Assembly: GCA_018064855.1 (NCBI GenBank)
Contig: JAGHUM010000087.1
Coordinates: 1 to 32,197, forward strand
Direction: 5' to 3'
Origin: Candidatus Physcocola equi
Lineage (GTDB): Bacteria > Bacteroidota > Bacteroidia > Bacteroidales > Paludibacteraceae
DNA length: 32,197 nt
Shown: one piece after another, positions 8,429-16,105 of the stretch
Position numbering within the stretch: position 1 is the first letter of the stretch
Layout of the letters: every line of letters begins with the position of its first letter
Notes under the pieces: model-generated
Seen by the model: only the letters and a program-made list of their open reading frames with translations
Databases searched by the model: none
What the model was told of the DNA's origin: nothing
Made by a program: the position numbers and the translations under genes

Positions 8429-9694
8429 TTAAGCGGTAGCCGCCGGTGTTTTCGCCGGTTCATTGAGGAACAAGCGGACCACATCTATGCGGGATGGCGA
8501 GCGACGCACCACCTTGAACGAATATCTGTCGGACACCGGAACGACGTCTCCCACAGCAGGCAAAAACGCATTGCGCGAGAGCAACAAGCCACCGATGGTG
8601 AGGTAATCTTCCGACATCGGCAACGAGAGGTCGAGTTCGTCGTTCACCTGCTCCACCTCAAGGCGGGCAGAGATGACGTATTCATTGTCGGCAATCTTTT
8701 TGCAGACGAGTTCATCGTCTTCGTCGTTGTCGTGTTCGTCTTCAATCTCACCAAATATCTCTTCCATCACATCTTCGATGGTGAGCAGACCGGATGTGCC
8801 GCCAAACTCATCGACCACCAGCGCGATGCTCTTTTTCTGCTTTAAGAACTGACGCAAGACGATGTTGGCAGTAAGCGTTTCGGGCACCACGATAATCGGG
8901 TTGAGCATCTGCTCCACAGAGGTCGGGTTGTCGAACATATCGGCAGAATGGACATAACCGAGTACGTTGTCGATCGTGTCGCGGAAGACCAGAATACGAG
9001 AGAAATGAGACTCGACAAACAATTTGCGGAGATCGTCGAGCGAAGTGTTGATATCGACAGCCATAATTTCCGTGCGGGGCACCATGGAATCTTTGATTTT
9101 CACGGTGGAGAAATCGAGTGCGTTTTGGAACATCTTCACCTCATCACCGAAATCCTCTTCCTCATCTTTCGCTTCCGCCGAGTCTTCCGGCAGACGAATC
9201 CTGTTGATGCTGAAAGCCCAATTCGGATTCATTCTCACCGCGCCAAAGCATGTCAGCAAGGCTTTCAGGCCTTTGGTGAGCGGCATAAGCAGCCAATAGA
9301 CAAGAAAGAATGGGTAGGCCAGAACCATGAAAATGGAGGTGGCACTAAAGCGGGACATCCCCCACAAAGACAAACCGAGACTGCAAAAGAAGAACACAAC
9401 GACACCAATGCCGCAGCAAACCGCCCACGCCAAAGAATCGGCACAGGCACACAACCTGAACGCCAAAAAGACAATTCCGGCAAAACAGATCAGCGCCGCA
9501 AGAAAAAGAGACGATATGAAATCCACCGCGTGTCGATAGAAAAAAGAGACCAGCCATCCGTTAATTTTCCCTCCGTCTCCCAGTTCAAAACGCAACTTAT
9601 TGGAAAACGCGAAAGCCAACTCTCCACAAAAAAACAGCGTGAAGAGCAACACAAAAAAAAGGATGGAAAACAAAAGATGTCCCATTTCTATCAA
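8429..9694 (-). CDS. CNNM/CBS-domain protein, CorC/HlyC (GldE-like) family
   Basis: The 421-residue inner membrane protein has an N-terminal CNNM-type transmembrane domain with several hydrophobic helices within residues 7-140. A cytoplasmic CBS pair follows (about 203-318), with MVPRTEIMAVD and VVDEFGGTSGLLTIEDVMEEIFGEI. A C-terminal CorC/HlyC domain (about 330-410) includes SEDYLTIGGLLL. Such proteins are linked to Mg2+/Co2+ efflux or ion homeostasis, and the Bacteroidota member is often called GldE. Gliding cannot be inferred here. The start codon overlaps the lptC stop by four bases, implying translational coupling. An acidic loop (EIEDEHDNDEDDE) lies between the CBS and CorC domains. Met4 is an alternative start. 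Confidence 0.88.
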   Translation of the reverse strand: MIEMGHLLFSILFFVLLFTLFFCGELAFAFSNKLRFELGDGGKINGWLVSFFYRHAVDFISSLFLAALICFAGIVFLAFRLCACADSLAWAVCCGIGVVVFFFCSLGLSLWGMSRFSATSIFMVLAYPFFLVYWLLMPLTKGLKALLTCFGAVRMNPNWAFSINRIRLPEDSAEAKDEEEDFGDEVKMFQNALDFSTVKIKDSMVPRTEIMAVDINTSLDDLRKLFVESHFSRILVFRDTIDNVLGYVHSADMFDNPTSVEQMLNPIIVVPETLTANIVLRQFLKQKKSIALVVDEFGGTSGLLTIEDVMEEIFGEIEDEHDNDEDDELVCKKIADNEYVISARLEVEQVNDELDLSLPMSEDYLTIGGLLLSRNAFLPAVGDVVPVSDRYSFKVVRRSPSRIDVVRLFLNEPAKTPAATA

Positions 9695-10266
9695 TCTTCG
9701 TGCACAGGTATGATACCCGTTGGTTTCTTAATCGTATATTTTGACATTGTTTCGTCGCCCTCAAATCCGAGTCCCTTGAGGATGCAGTTGTCTCGGCGGA
9801 TATGGATTTCCTTTTCGGAATAGACCTTTTGATTGGACTGGTCCCAGAAAAGCTGGTCCGTTTCAAAGCGTTCCCCTTTTCTGTTGGTCACCTTCACATT
9901 GCCATCGAGTTGCCAGAGTTTGAGGTTGACATTATAGTAAGCCTTGTCGCAGTCGATGTTGGCCTCCGTCTTCATTTGGGTATCAAACTGTTCGAGATGT
10001 ACCCCTGAAGGGAAATCCCAATAAGGCTCTTTCACGCTGTTGAAGATCAGCCATTCCGGAGTCGTAGCGCGATAGCGGGTCACGCCAGAGTCTGAGACCA
10101 CAGTCGAGACTTCGAGCGCCCTCATGGTAGGACGCGCAGGTGCTGTGGAATCGTATTCGGCAGGCGCCTCGGAAGAACAGGCTGAGGACAAAGAGCACAA
10201 AAAGCACAAAGCAACCGCCCAGAGAGCGATTGCCTTATGCATGAGAGAATGATTAGAACTAACCAT
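9691..10266 (-). CDS. lptC: LPS export periplasmic lipoprotein LptC
   Basis: The 191-residue protein carries a lipoprotein signal ending in LSSAC (Cys30) and then an LptC/OstA-like beta-jellyroll region. This region includes YRATTPEWLIFN, WDFPSGVHLEQFD, ANIDCDKAYYNVNLKLWQLDGNVKVTN and ERFETDQLFWDQSNQKVYSE. LptC joins the LptBFG transporter to the LptA bridge that moves LPS to the outer membrane. In E. coli LptC is anchored by a membrane helix; in Bacteroidota a lipid anchor is common. The ATG at 10266 leaves a two-base gap after the TPR gene; Met9 (10242) is an equally reasonable start with a more compact signal. Its neighbours are the envelope genes of the coaX operon. Confidence 0.88.
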   Translation of the reverse strand: MVSSNHSLMHKAIALWAVALCFLCSLSSACSSEAPAEYDSTAPARPTMRALEVSTVVSDSGVTRYRATTPEWLIFNSVKEPYWDFPSGVHLEQFDTQMKTEANIDCDKAYYNVNLKLWQLDGNVKVTNRKGERFETDQLFWDQSNQKVYSEKEIHIRRDNCILKGLGFEGDETMSKYTIKKPTGIIPVHED

Positions 10267-10268
10267 TA

Positions 10269-11630
10269 TTATTTGTATCTAACTGTAGTTGTTTCACCGA
10301 TCCAGCCTGGAACCTGATAAGAGCCAGAGATGTTGCGCATGAAACAGTCCTTTTTAGCAGGGAAATAGTTTTTGTAAGCAGCGATGAGTTTGTTGGCCAT
10401 AGCAGCGCAGTTAGGGTCAACAGCTTTCGCTTTTTCAAACTTGTCAACAGCAGCCCAGTATGCAGTAGTCTGAACGAAAGGATCAGAACTGATGCTCTGG
10501 TTGTAAGCCGCATAAAGCTGACCGATAAGGATGTAAGCGCTACCGTTGTTAGGGTTGAGCGCGAGAGCCTGACGAGCATAGTCGCGTGCGCTCTGCGCAT
10601 TCTTGCGCTTGTTGTAGAGAGTAGCGATCTTCAACTTGATGTTAGACTGGTTAGACTTACTTGGAGTAAGCTTGCAAGCCTCGTTCAAATAAGTGATTGC
10701 ACCATTGATGTCACCCTTGTTGAAGGCGTTTGCAGCCAAACCGCTGGCAGCAGTGTAGGTAGGTTCGATTTTGTAGAGGTACTCAGATGCCTTGAAGTAA
10801 GCAGCAGAGTTGTCGCAGTCTGCCATGTCGTAAAGGCTGAGGACCTTCTGAAGCCATGCCTTGTCTGACTTGTGAGCGTCGATCTGGCCAGAGTAAAGCT
10901 GGTTGAGCATAGCGCAGTCAGCAGCACCGCTACGTCCGAAGTCCATATCGATAGCACCCTTGAGCTGGTCGAAAGTAGAGTCTTTAGCAGCACCCTGAGC
11001 CACACGGGCAGAAAGTTTGTCGCTGAGCAAGAGGTAGTCGTCAACAAACTGCTGGCGGGCAGCGTTGGTCTCCTTGTCGTAAATAGCACGAGCCAAAGAG
11101 TAGTAGTTGCTGAAGATAGCGAGTTCGTTATCCTCACCACCCTTGTTGATCGCATCCTTAAGCATTTCGTAAGCCTTTTTCTTCAAAGGATCGGTGTTCT
11201 TGACATTGGTCATTTCAGAGTAGTTGATATAATCAATGGCTTTACGACCGATGATGTAGTAATCAGGTTTGTCTGAGAAATAAGTGATACGATCATCATA
11301 CAGTTTCATCATCTTATTGAAGAGAGCAGTCTTCTTGGCAGGATCCTGCTCCTGAGCGATCTGCCAGCCGATGACACGAGGTCCGTAGATATAGATGGAC
11401 TTGTGGGCTGCAGGATACTTAGGATAAAGAGCCTCAAACGGAGCGACTGCGTCGGCATAGTTCTTGCTCTTACCACCCTGCTTCACGTAAGTATTGAGAA
11501 AGCTGAGGTTCTGAATTGTGTTGACACTATCGTTGCCGACACCCATTGGGTGAGCCACGGTAGTAACTGCGAATGTTGACTCGCAAGCGAAGGCCATCAT
11601 AATAGAGGCACCAAAGATTTTGAGTTTCAT
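10269..11630 (-). CDS. Secreted TPR-repeat protein
   Basis: The 453-residue protein starts with a signal peptide (MKLKIFGASIMMAFACESTFA) and is otherwise helical. Recognisable tetratricopeptide units occupy roughly residues 290-420, for example AANAFNKGDINGAITYLNEA, IATLYNKRKNAQSARDYARQ and AYILIGQLYAAYNQ. It probably acts as a periplasmic protein-protein scaffold. It sits between an outer membrane barrel gene (18-base gap) and lptC (2-base gap), an arrangement I recall from Bacteroidales, so an envelope assembly role is reasonable but unproven. I do not recognise a specific named family. Confidence 0.8.
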   Translation of the reverse strand: MKLKIFGASIMMAFACESTFAVTTVAHPMGVGNDSVNTIQNLSFLNTYVKQGGKSKNYADAVAPFEALYPKYPAAHKSIYIYGPRVIGWQIAQEQDPAKKTALFNKMMKLYDDRITYFSDKPDYYIIGRKAIDYINYSEMTNVKNTDPLKKKAYEMLKDAINKGGEDNELAIFSNYYSLARAIYDKETNAARQQFVDDYLLLSDKLSARVAQGAAKDSTFDQLKGAIDMDFGRSGAADCAMLNQLYSGQIDAHKSDKAWLQKVLSLYDMADCDNSAAYFKASEYLYKIEPTYTAASGLAANAFNKGDINGAITYLNEACKLTPSKSNQSNIKLKIATLYNKRKNAQSARDYARQALALNPNNGSAYILIGQLYAAYNQSISSDPFVQTTAYWAAVDKFEKAKAVDPNCAAMANKLIAAYKNYFPAKKDCFMRNISGSYQVPGWIGETTTVRYK

Positions 11631-11648
11631 ATCAGTAATTTTTTAATT

Positions 11649-12899
11649 TTATTCGAATTTACGTTTAGCGAACCATCGTTCGTTGATGCTGAGGTTTAAT
11701 GTGAACTTGAAATACTGTTCGAGAATCAAATCATCCGATTTCTCTCCCGCTCTTCCGTATTCAACACCCAGGTTGAGAATTGAAGGGTTGGCAGTTCGAC
11801 GGAGAGGAAGACCCAGGCCGAACGAAGCGCCATAATGCTTAACATCGTCTCCATTCACCTTAAAATAGGAATTGGAGTAATTCAAGCCAGCACGATAAGA
11901 AACCCTCTTGAAGAAGTTTTTGCTCATCGAGCTTGGAACCCAATCGAGACCACACGCCAAACGGTGTCTGTCATTGAACTCTTTCTTTCCGAAATACTCG
12001 ACATCGCTCCATTTTTGGAATCGGTATTCGGCTCCCACCGTCAGGCTTTCACTTAATTCATATTCAAATCCCGTACCAAAACCGAGCGGAAGACCGAAAG
12101 AATCGTCAAAATTTATTTTCGTTGTATCCACATAATTCGTAATCACTTCTCTATCAGCACTTGCGGTAAGAACGGAAGGCAAGTCCAATGTGGCACCCAC
12201 AACCAGACTTCTGTTTTCCGCAAGCGGGAAAACATATTGTGCGCCGAAACCGACCGCCCAGTCGTGCACCTTCATAGAGTTGGTCTGCGAAGAACTGTGG
12301 TAAGCGCCATTATCGAAAGTGACCTGGCTCAGATGTTCGATTGAGCCAAAATTGAAATAAGCATTCACGCCGACATGCAGATTGCTGAACGGATTGGCGC
12401 CCAATCCCAAATACAACTGGGTGAGGTTGCCCTGTCCTATGTAGGAATTGGTGTAGGCCAACGTGTCGGAAGAGATGGAAGAAGGCTGCACGTGTCTGTT
12501 GGAGAACTCATAGCCCACGAAAGAGAAAGGCTGGAGGCCCGCACTGAAGCCGAAATATCTGCCTACGGGGAACTGCATCGCCATGTATTCCAGATTCTGG
12601 TCCCATGAAGTCTGCTCGCGTTCCTTATCCTGGAAAGACGAGCGCTTGATGGAAGCGCCGAACTCGAAGCGGAAAGTCATGGAATCGATTGCAGTGAACG
12701 AGGCAGGGTTGCCGGAGTTGATATGGTTTTCGTTTCGCAAGCCAACCGAAAGCCCGCCCCTCGAGTTGGAATACCCGAAGCCTGGCTGCACAAGTTCACC
12801 ATAACCGTAACGCGTGTAAGGCGAACTGGTGTTGTTTTGAGCCTGCGCCACATTTGCACCCACAAAAGCGGCAAGTATAATAGAAAAAAACCTATTCAT
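11649..12899 (-). CDS. Outer membrane beta-barrel protein
   Basis: The 416-residue protein has a signal peptide with likely cleavage after AQA (residue 20). It is rich in alternating aromatic and polar strands typical of outer membrane barrels, such as SYIGQGNLTQLYLGLGANPF, VGVNAYFNFGSIEHLSQ and GAEYRFQKWSDVEYFG. The N-terminal stretch SSPYTRYGYGELVQPGFGYSNSRGG recurs in a group of Bacteroidota proteins with an unknown role, possibly FadL/PorV-like. Its first codons overlap the end of coaX by eight bases, and it precedes the TPR gene, so these are cotranscribed. Localisation is fairly sure; the cargo or partner is not known. Confidence 0.8.
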   Translation of the reverse strand: MNRFFSIILAAFVGANVAQAQNNTSSPYTRYGYGELVQPGFGYSNSRGGLSVGLRNENHINSGNPASFTAIDSMTFRFEFGASIKRSSFQDKEREQTSWDQNLEYMAMQFPVGRYFGFSAGLQPFSFVGYEFSNRHVQPSSISSDTLAYTNSYIGQGNLTQLYLGLGANPFSNLHVGVNAYFNFGSIEHLSQVTFDNGAYHSSSQTNSMKVHDWAVGFGAQYVFPLAENRSLVVGATLDLPSVLTASADREVITNYVDTTKINFDDSFGLPLGFGTGFEYELSESLTVGAEYRFQKWSDVEYFGKKEFNDRHRLACGLDWVPSSMSKNFFKRVSYRAGLNYSNSYFKVNGDDVKHYGASFGLGLPLRRTANPSILNLGVEYGRAGEKSDDLILEQYFKFTLNLSINERWFAKRKFE

Positions 12900-13617
12900 T
12901 AAATGTCAAAATTCGATTTAATCCAATCAACAACAGATTAGGATTTGCAAATATGCAATTTTTTAACCGTTTTTCAAAGTAAAAAGCGTCTCCACCGGTC
13001 AAATAAACCAAAAGATTTGGATATTTTTCCTTAAAACGAGCCACATAACCTTCTATTTCAAACGTGATAGCATTCACCACACCCGCAGCAATGGCGTCGG
13101 TGGTGCAACTGCCGATAAGAGGTTCGGAATCGGGAGCCGCGACCAGAGGAAGCGCTGAGGTATATTGGTGGAGCGCCTTGAAACGCATCTGCATACCGGG
13201 AGAGATGTTTCCTCCCAAGAAACGGCCGTCTGGCGTCACAAAATCAATGGTGATGCAGGTGCCCATATCGACCACCAGCAAAGGCACATTGGGTGAAAGC
13301 GCGTTCGCACCGATGCATGAAGCCAAGCGGTCCATACCCAGTGTGTGAGGTGTGCCATAGCAGTTTTGCACAGGTACGGGCGTGCTATGATCGAGCATCA
13401 GCATCGACGGGAAACGCGAGCGCAAGGCATCCAAGTCCAGCTTTGAGCGGTCGCCCACAGAAGAAACAATCACTCCACTAATAGTGGGGAAGGCTGCGCA
13501 AACCCCATCGAGCACATCTGAAGAAAGACGCTCAACACGTTCCAAATGAACAAGTTCGCCATTATCAAACAAAGCCACCTTCACAGAGGTGTTACCTTGG
13601 TCTATTGTCAAATTCAT
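12892..13617 (-). CDS. coaX: Type III pantothenate kinase
   Basis: The 241-residue protein phosphorylates pantothenate in the first step of coenzyme A synthesis. It has the ASKHA-fold motifs of CoaX: phosphate-1 motif DQGNT (6-10), TPHTLGMDR (89-97) with Asp96, phosphate-2 motif DMGTCITIDF (117-126), GGNISPG (135-141) and LTGGDA near the C-terminus. Length and start fit the family. Type III enzymes are resistant to CoA feedback and need a monovalent cation. It is the first gene of the minus-strand operon, with a near-consensus -7 element 17-24 bases before its start. Confidence 0.95.
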   Translation of the reverse strand: MNLTIDQGNTSVKVALFDNGELVHLERVERLSSDVLDGVCAAFPTISGVIVSSVGDRSKLDLDALRSRFPSMLMLDHSTPVPVQNCYGTPHTLGMDRLASCIGANALSPNVPLLVVDMGTCITIDFVTPDGRFLGGNISPGMQMRFKALHQYTSALPLVAAPDSEPLIGSCTTDAIAAGVVNAITFEIEGYVARFKEKYPNLLVYLTGGDAFYFEKRLKNCIFANPNLLLIGLNRILTFNE

Positions 13618-13633
13618 ATTCTAAAGAATTTCA

Positions 13634-13641
13634 CAAAATTA
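13634..13641 (-). promoter_or_regulatory. Possible coaX -7 promoter element TAATTTTG
   Basis: Read on the minus strand, TAATTTTG matches TAnnTTTG and lies 17 bases before the coaX ATG. A TTTG sits about 24 bases further upstream, a looser spacing than usual. The leader would be very short. Confidence 0.4.
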
Positions 13642-13646
13642 CGCAA

Positions 13647-13674
13647 AAAGGTTTGAATTCACTTCCAAACCTTT
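13647..13674. repeat. Perfect 9-bp inverted repeat with flanking T runs
   Basis: AAAGGTTTG (13647-13655) and CAAACCTTT (13666-13674) are exact reverse complements with a 10-base loop. A T run follows on both strands (GTTTTTTAT on plus, TTTTT on minus), so it resembles a bidirectional terminator. It lies immediately upstream of the coaX -7 element, where it could also be an operator or insulator. Confidence 0.55.
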
Positions 13675-13957
13675 GTTTTTTATCCCCCAGATTTCCCCTA
13701 TTGGCAGTCTTAAAAGCTGTTTAAATTTATGCAAACTGCTTCTTTTGGACTTTTTACAGGTCTTTTTCGTCTGCTTTTTGTGAATCTTCAGTCACAATGG
13801 GCATCCATTGCTCCTTTCAGATTCGCTTCAAAACATCCCGAAAAGTCCACTTATAAAATATCCAACAATAATCTAAACAATATCTTAAAAAGACGCCAAT
13901 TCCTTGAAATCAGCACTCAAAAGGCACATCCGCGACTCCGCAAGCAAGCCACAGAGC

Positions 13958-13987
13958 CCACAGCCCGCCCCACTTCACTCCACTTTT
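13958..13987 (-). promoter_or_regulatory. Second MraZ-like box, reverse orientation
   Basis: Read on the minus strand, AAAGTGGAGT, GAAGTGGGGC and a weaker GGGCTGTGGG follow each other with a 10-base period, giving TGGAG, TGGGG and TGTGG cores spaced by five bases. This resembles the spaced TGGGN repeats bound by E. coli MraZ and the AAAGTG-type repeats of mollicute MraZ. It points toward coaX, about 340 bases away. Confidence 0.4.
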
Positions 13988-14005
13988 CAAAAATTGGGCA
14001 CAACA

Positions 14006-14105
14006 TATCAACACCACGTTTGATTATCACACAATTACAATTAAAATCCAACTTATCAACAATGTTGATAACAATGTTCAAAACCGGTGAAAAAGGTGTT
14101 GATAA
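14006..14105. repeat. Cluster of four TATCAACA motifs
   Basis: TATCAACA occurs on the plus strand at 14006-14013 and 14054-14061, and on the minus strand at 14063-14070 and 14097-14104. The inner pair forms a 19-base palindrome (14053-14071). The outer pair matches over 10 bases (TATCAACACC / GGTGTTGATA). With the preceding T, TTATCAACA is one base from the DnaA box TTATCCACA. Confidence 0.6.
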
Positions 14106-14109
14106 ATAA

Positions 14110-14139
14110 AATGTGGGGCAAAGTGGAGCAAAAAGGATT
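14110..14139 (+). promoter_or_regulatory. MraZ-like operator upstream of mraZ
   Basis: TGGGGCAAAG (14114-14123), TGGAGCAAAA (14124-14133) and a weaker AGGATTTTTT (14134-14143) form direct repeats with exact 10-base period. This matches the known MraZ target pattern of TGGGN repeats with five-base spacers. The position just upstream of the -7 element at 14148 fits autorepression of the dcw operon. Confidence 0.6.
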
Positions 14140-14147
14140 TTTTTCCG

Positions 14148-14155
14148 TAATTTTA
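14148..14155 (+). promoter_or_regulatory. Likely mraZ -7 promoter element TAATTTTA
   Basis: TAATTTTA differs from TAnnTTTG only in the last base and lies 41 bases before the mraZ ATG. It is directly downstream of the MraZ-like repeats, which would cover the -33 region. Confidence 0.45.
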
Positions 14156-14160
14156 CATCC

Positions 14161-14184
14161 GGAAACGAGTCTAACGACGTTTCC
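14161..14184 (+). repeat. Small inverted repeat in the mraZ leader
   Basis: GGAAACG (14161-14167) and CGTTTCC (14178-14184) are exact reverse complements with a 10-base loop, ending 12 bases before the mraZ ATG. It would form a hairpin in the 5' leader and might influence translation of the first gene. Confidence 0.4.
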
Positions 14185-14196
14185 AACTGATTAAGC

Positions 14197-14649
14197 ATGC
14201 GTTTTTTAGGTGAAATAGAAGCAAAAGCCGATAACAAAGGAAGGGTGTTCATCCCCGCCGCATATCGGAAACAACTCGAGAAAGAGGACGAATCGAGCCT
14301 CGTGATGCGGGTTGATTCTATCTCGCGCTGTGCCAAGTTCTACCCGCTCTCCGTATGGGAGAAAATGGACGAGGAATTCAGATCGAAACTCAACCTCTGG
14401 GACAAAAACGACCAAAAGCTTTACCGTCAGTTTACCGCTAAAGTGGAACAAATGGATATGGACTCAAGCGGCCGCATCTTGCTGCAGAAAAAACATTGTG
14501 AGACGCTCGGTATTGAAGACACCGTTCTTTTCATCGGTGTTGGCGACCACTTTGAAGTATGGAACAAGAGCGTTTACGACGACTCGTTGCTCGATGACGA
14601 AGACTTTGAAAAAGCCCTGCAAGAAAAAATGGGCAATCCGTCCGCTTAA
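14197..14649 (+). CDS. mraZ: Transcriptional regulator MraZ
   Basis: The 150-residue protein has two swapped-hairpin AbrB/SpoVT-like halves, each with a DxxGR motif: DNKGRVFIPAAYR (residues 12-24) and DSSGRILL (about 89-96). MraZ forms rings and represses the dcw operon by binding spaced direct repeats upstream of itself. Such repeats are visible at 14110-14139. It is the first gene of the dcw cluster, 58 bases before rsmH. The ATG at 14197 gives the family start MRFLGEIEAKAD. The C-terminal 15-20 residues are acidic. Confidence 0.96.
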   Translation: MRFLGEIEAKADNKGRVFIPAAYRKQLEKEDESSLVMRVDSISRCAKFYPLSVWEKMDEEFRSKLNLWDKNDQKLYRQFTAKVEQMDMDSSGRILLQKKHCETLGIEDTVLFIGVGDHFEVWNKSVYDDSLLDDEDFEKALQEKMGNPSA

Positions 14650-14707
14650 TCCTCCTTTTAGCCAAACTCTAAATTTCATAGGGGTCACACCTTATTATAT
14701 ATAGCAC

Positions 14708-15637
14708 ATGAACGAACCTGCATACCACATCCCCGCACTGCTCATCCCCTGCATGGAGGGCCTCAACATACAGCCGAACGGGACTTACATTGATGTCACT
14801 TTCGGCGGTGGCGGCCACTCGCGTGAAATTTTGAGCAGACTGGGCAAGAACGGAAGACTCGTCTCTTTTGACCAAGACGCAGACGCGCAACGGAACATCA
14901 TCGACGACGACCGCTTCACTTTCGTATGCAGCAACTTCAAATACCTGGCCAACTTTGCCGACTATCATGAACTGAACGGAGCAGACGGCATTCTCGCCGA
15001 CTTGGGCGTTTCGTTCCACCACTTCGACGACGAGACACGCGGATTTTCATTCCGCTTCAACGCCGACCTGGACATGCGCATGAACACCAAAGCCAGACTA
15101 AGCGCAGCCGACGTGGTGAACAACTACACGGAAGCCCAACTGGCCGACATTCTCTTTCTCTACGGAGAGCTGAAGAACGCGCGAAAAATTGCCAACGTGC
15201 TGGTGAAAAACAGGGAGAAGCAAGCCATTCTGACCACCAACGACCTGCTGGCCGTGGTGGAGCCGCTGCTGCCACAAGACCGACAGAAAAAAGAAATGAC
15301 GAAAGTGTTTCAGGCCCTGCGCATTGAAGTCAACCACGAGATGGACGCGCTCAAGCGAATGCTGGAACAGACGACCGAGGTGCTGAAACCAGGAGGACGT
15401 CTGGTCGTGCTCACCTACCACTCTCTGGAAGACCGATTGGTGAAAAACTTCATGAAGACCGGCAACTGCGAGGGAAAAATGGAGCAAGACTTCTTCGGCA
15501 ACCGCCTCACCCCTTTCAACCTGGTCAACAACAAAGTGATTGTGGCAAGCGAAGAGGAAGTGGAAGCCAACCCAAGAAGCCGCAGCGCGAAACTACGGAT
15601 CGCGGAATTCGTCGGAGCAAAAGATTCCTCCAAATAA
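14708..15637 (+). CDS. rsmH: 16S rRNA (cytosine1402-N4)-methyltransferase
   Basis: The 309-residue SAM-dependent enzyme methylates N4 of C1402 in the ribosomal decoding centre. The SAM-binding motif is IDVTFGGGGHS (28-38). Other family motifs are GILADLGVS, RGFSFR, LDMRMN, VFQALRIEVNHEM and VLTYHSLEDRLVK, with the C-terminal NPRSRSAKLRIAE. The motif usually read as DLGVSS is DLGVSF here, and GPLDMRM is replaced by ADLDMRM; both are small changes outside the SAM loop. It is also known as MraW and has its usual second place in the dcw cluster. Confidence 0.97.
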   Translation: MNEPAYHIPALLIPCMEGLNIQPNGTYIDVTFGGGGHSREILSRLGKNGRLVSFDQDADAQRNIIDDDRFTFVCSNFKYLANFADYHELNGADGILADLGVSFHHFDDETRGFSFRFNADLDMRMNTKARLSAADVVNNYTEAQLADILFLYGELKNARKIANVLVKNREKQAILTTNDLLAVVEPLLPQDRQKKEMTKVFQALRIEVNHEMDALKRMLEQTTEVLKPGGRLVVLTYHSLEDRLVKNFMKTGNCEGKMEQDFFGNRLTPFNLVNNKVIVASEEEVEANPRSRSAKLRIAEFVGAKDSSK

Positions 15638-15668
15638 GCGGATCCCATTCCACTAACAACAAATGCAA

Positions 15669-16076
15669 ATGAGCGAAAAAGAAAACAAGAAAATAGAAGC
15701 ACTGAAAAGCAAGGTCCAAGACACCCTGCTCAGCAGCCTGGGGGAAATCAAGGGTTTTAAAGACCCCGCGAAGAACCCTGCTATCAACCTGATGTCCGGC
15801 AAACTCTTGAAATCGAATTTCTTCAGGAACAACTGGAAATTCATCGCCTACATCACTTTCTTGCTCTTCTGCTATGTGGGAAACAGATATTGGGTGGACG
15901 GGCACATCCGCCGGATAAAAGAGCTGACCATTCTGGTGGACAAAGAGAGAGCCATCAACATCAACTCTTCCAAAGAATGGTCGAGCATCAGTTCCCAATC
16001 CAACATCGCAAAACTGATAAAAGAACGCGGAATAGAACTGGAGGAAGCAACAACGCCTCCGTTTGAAATCAAATAA
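15669..16076 (+). CDS. ftsL: FtsL-like division protein
   Basis: This small bitopic membrane protein (135 residues from the ATG at 15669; an ATG at 15663 adds two) has a polar N-terminal cytoplasmic part of about 55 residues. One membrane helix follows (WKFIAYITFLLFCYVGNRYW), then a charged, coiled-coil-prone periplasmic part (IRRIKELTILVDKERAININ). Its place between rsmH and ftsI, its topology and its size match the Bacteroidota FtsL-like proteins that should link FtsQ/FtsB to FtsW-FtsI. Sequence conservation in FtsL is low, so the assignment rests mainly on synteny. The cytoplasmic tail is longer than in E. coli FtsL. Confidence 0.85.
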   Translation: MSEKENKKIEALKSKVQDTLLSSLGEIKGFKDPAKNPAINLMSGKLLKSNFFRNNWKFIAYITFLLFCYVGNRYWVDGHIRRIKELTILVDKERAININSSKEWSSISSQSNIAKLIKERGIELEEATTPPFEIK

Positions 16077-16105
16077 AAAAACGCAACAACAAAGAAAAAA
16101 AACAA

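Larger units (their letters stand above)
13675..14196. other. Divergent regulatory region between coaX and mraZ
   Basis: About 520 bases without a credible gene separate the two divergent operons. A plus-strand frame at 13729-14109 has low-complexity, unrecognisable content. The region contains the two MraZ-like boxes, the TATCAACA cluster, the mraZ promoter and a leader hairpin listed separately. Bases 13690-13950 show nothing further that I can support. Confidence 0.7.

Noticed and set aside
8948-9823. Plus-strand open frame of 291 codons
   Set aside because: It is antisense to the CNNM/CBS gene and lptC, with low-complexity Lys/Gln content and no family match.
13729-14109. Plus-strand open frame of 126 codons upstream of mraZ
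   Set aside because: It has no recognisable domain and an atypical composition, and it overlaps the regulatory motifs of the divergent region.
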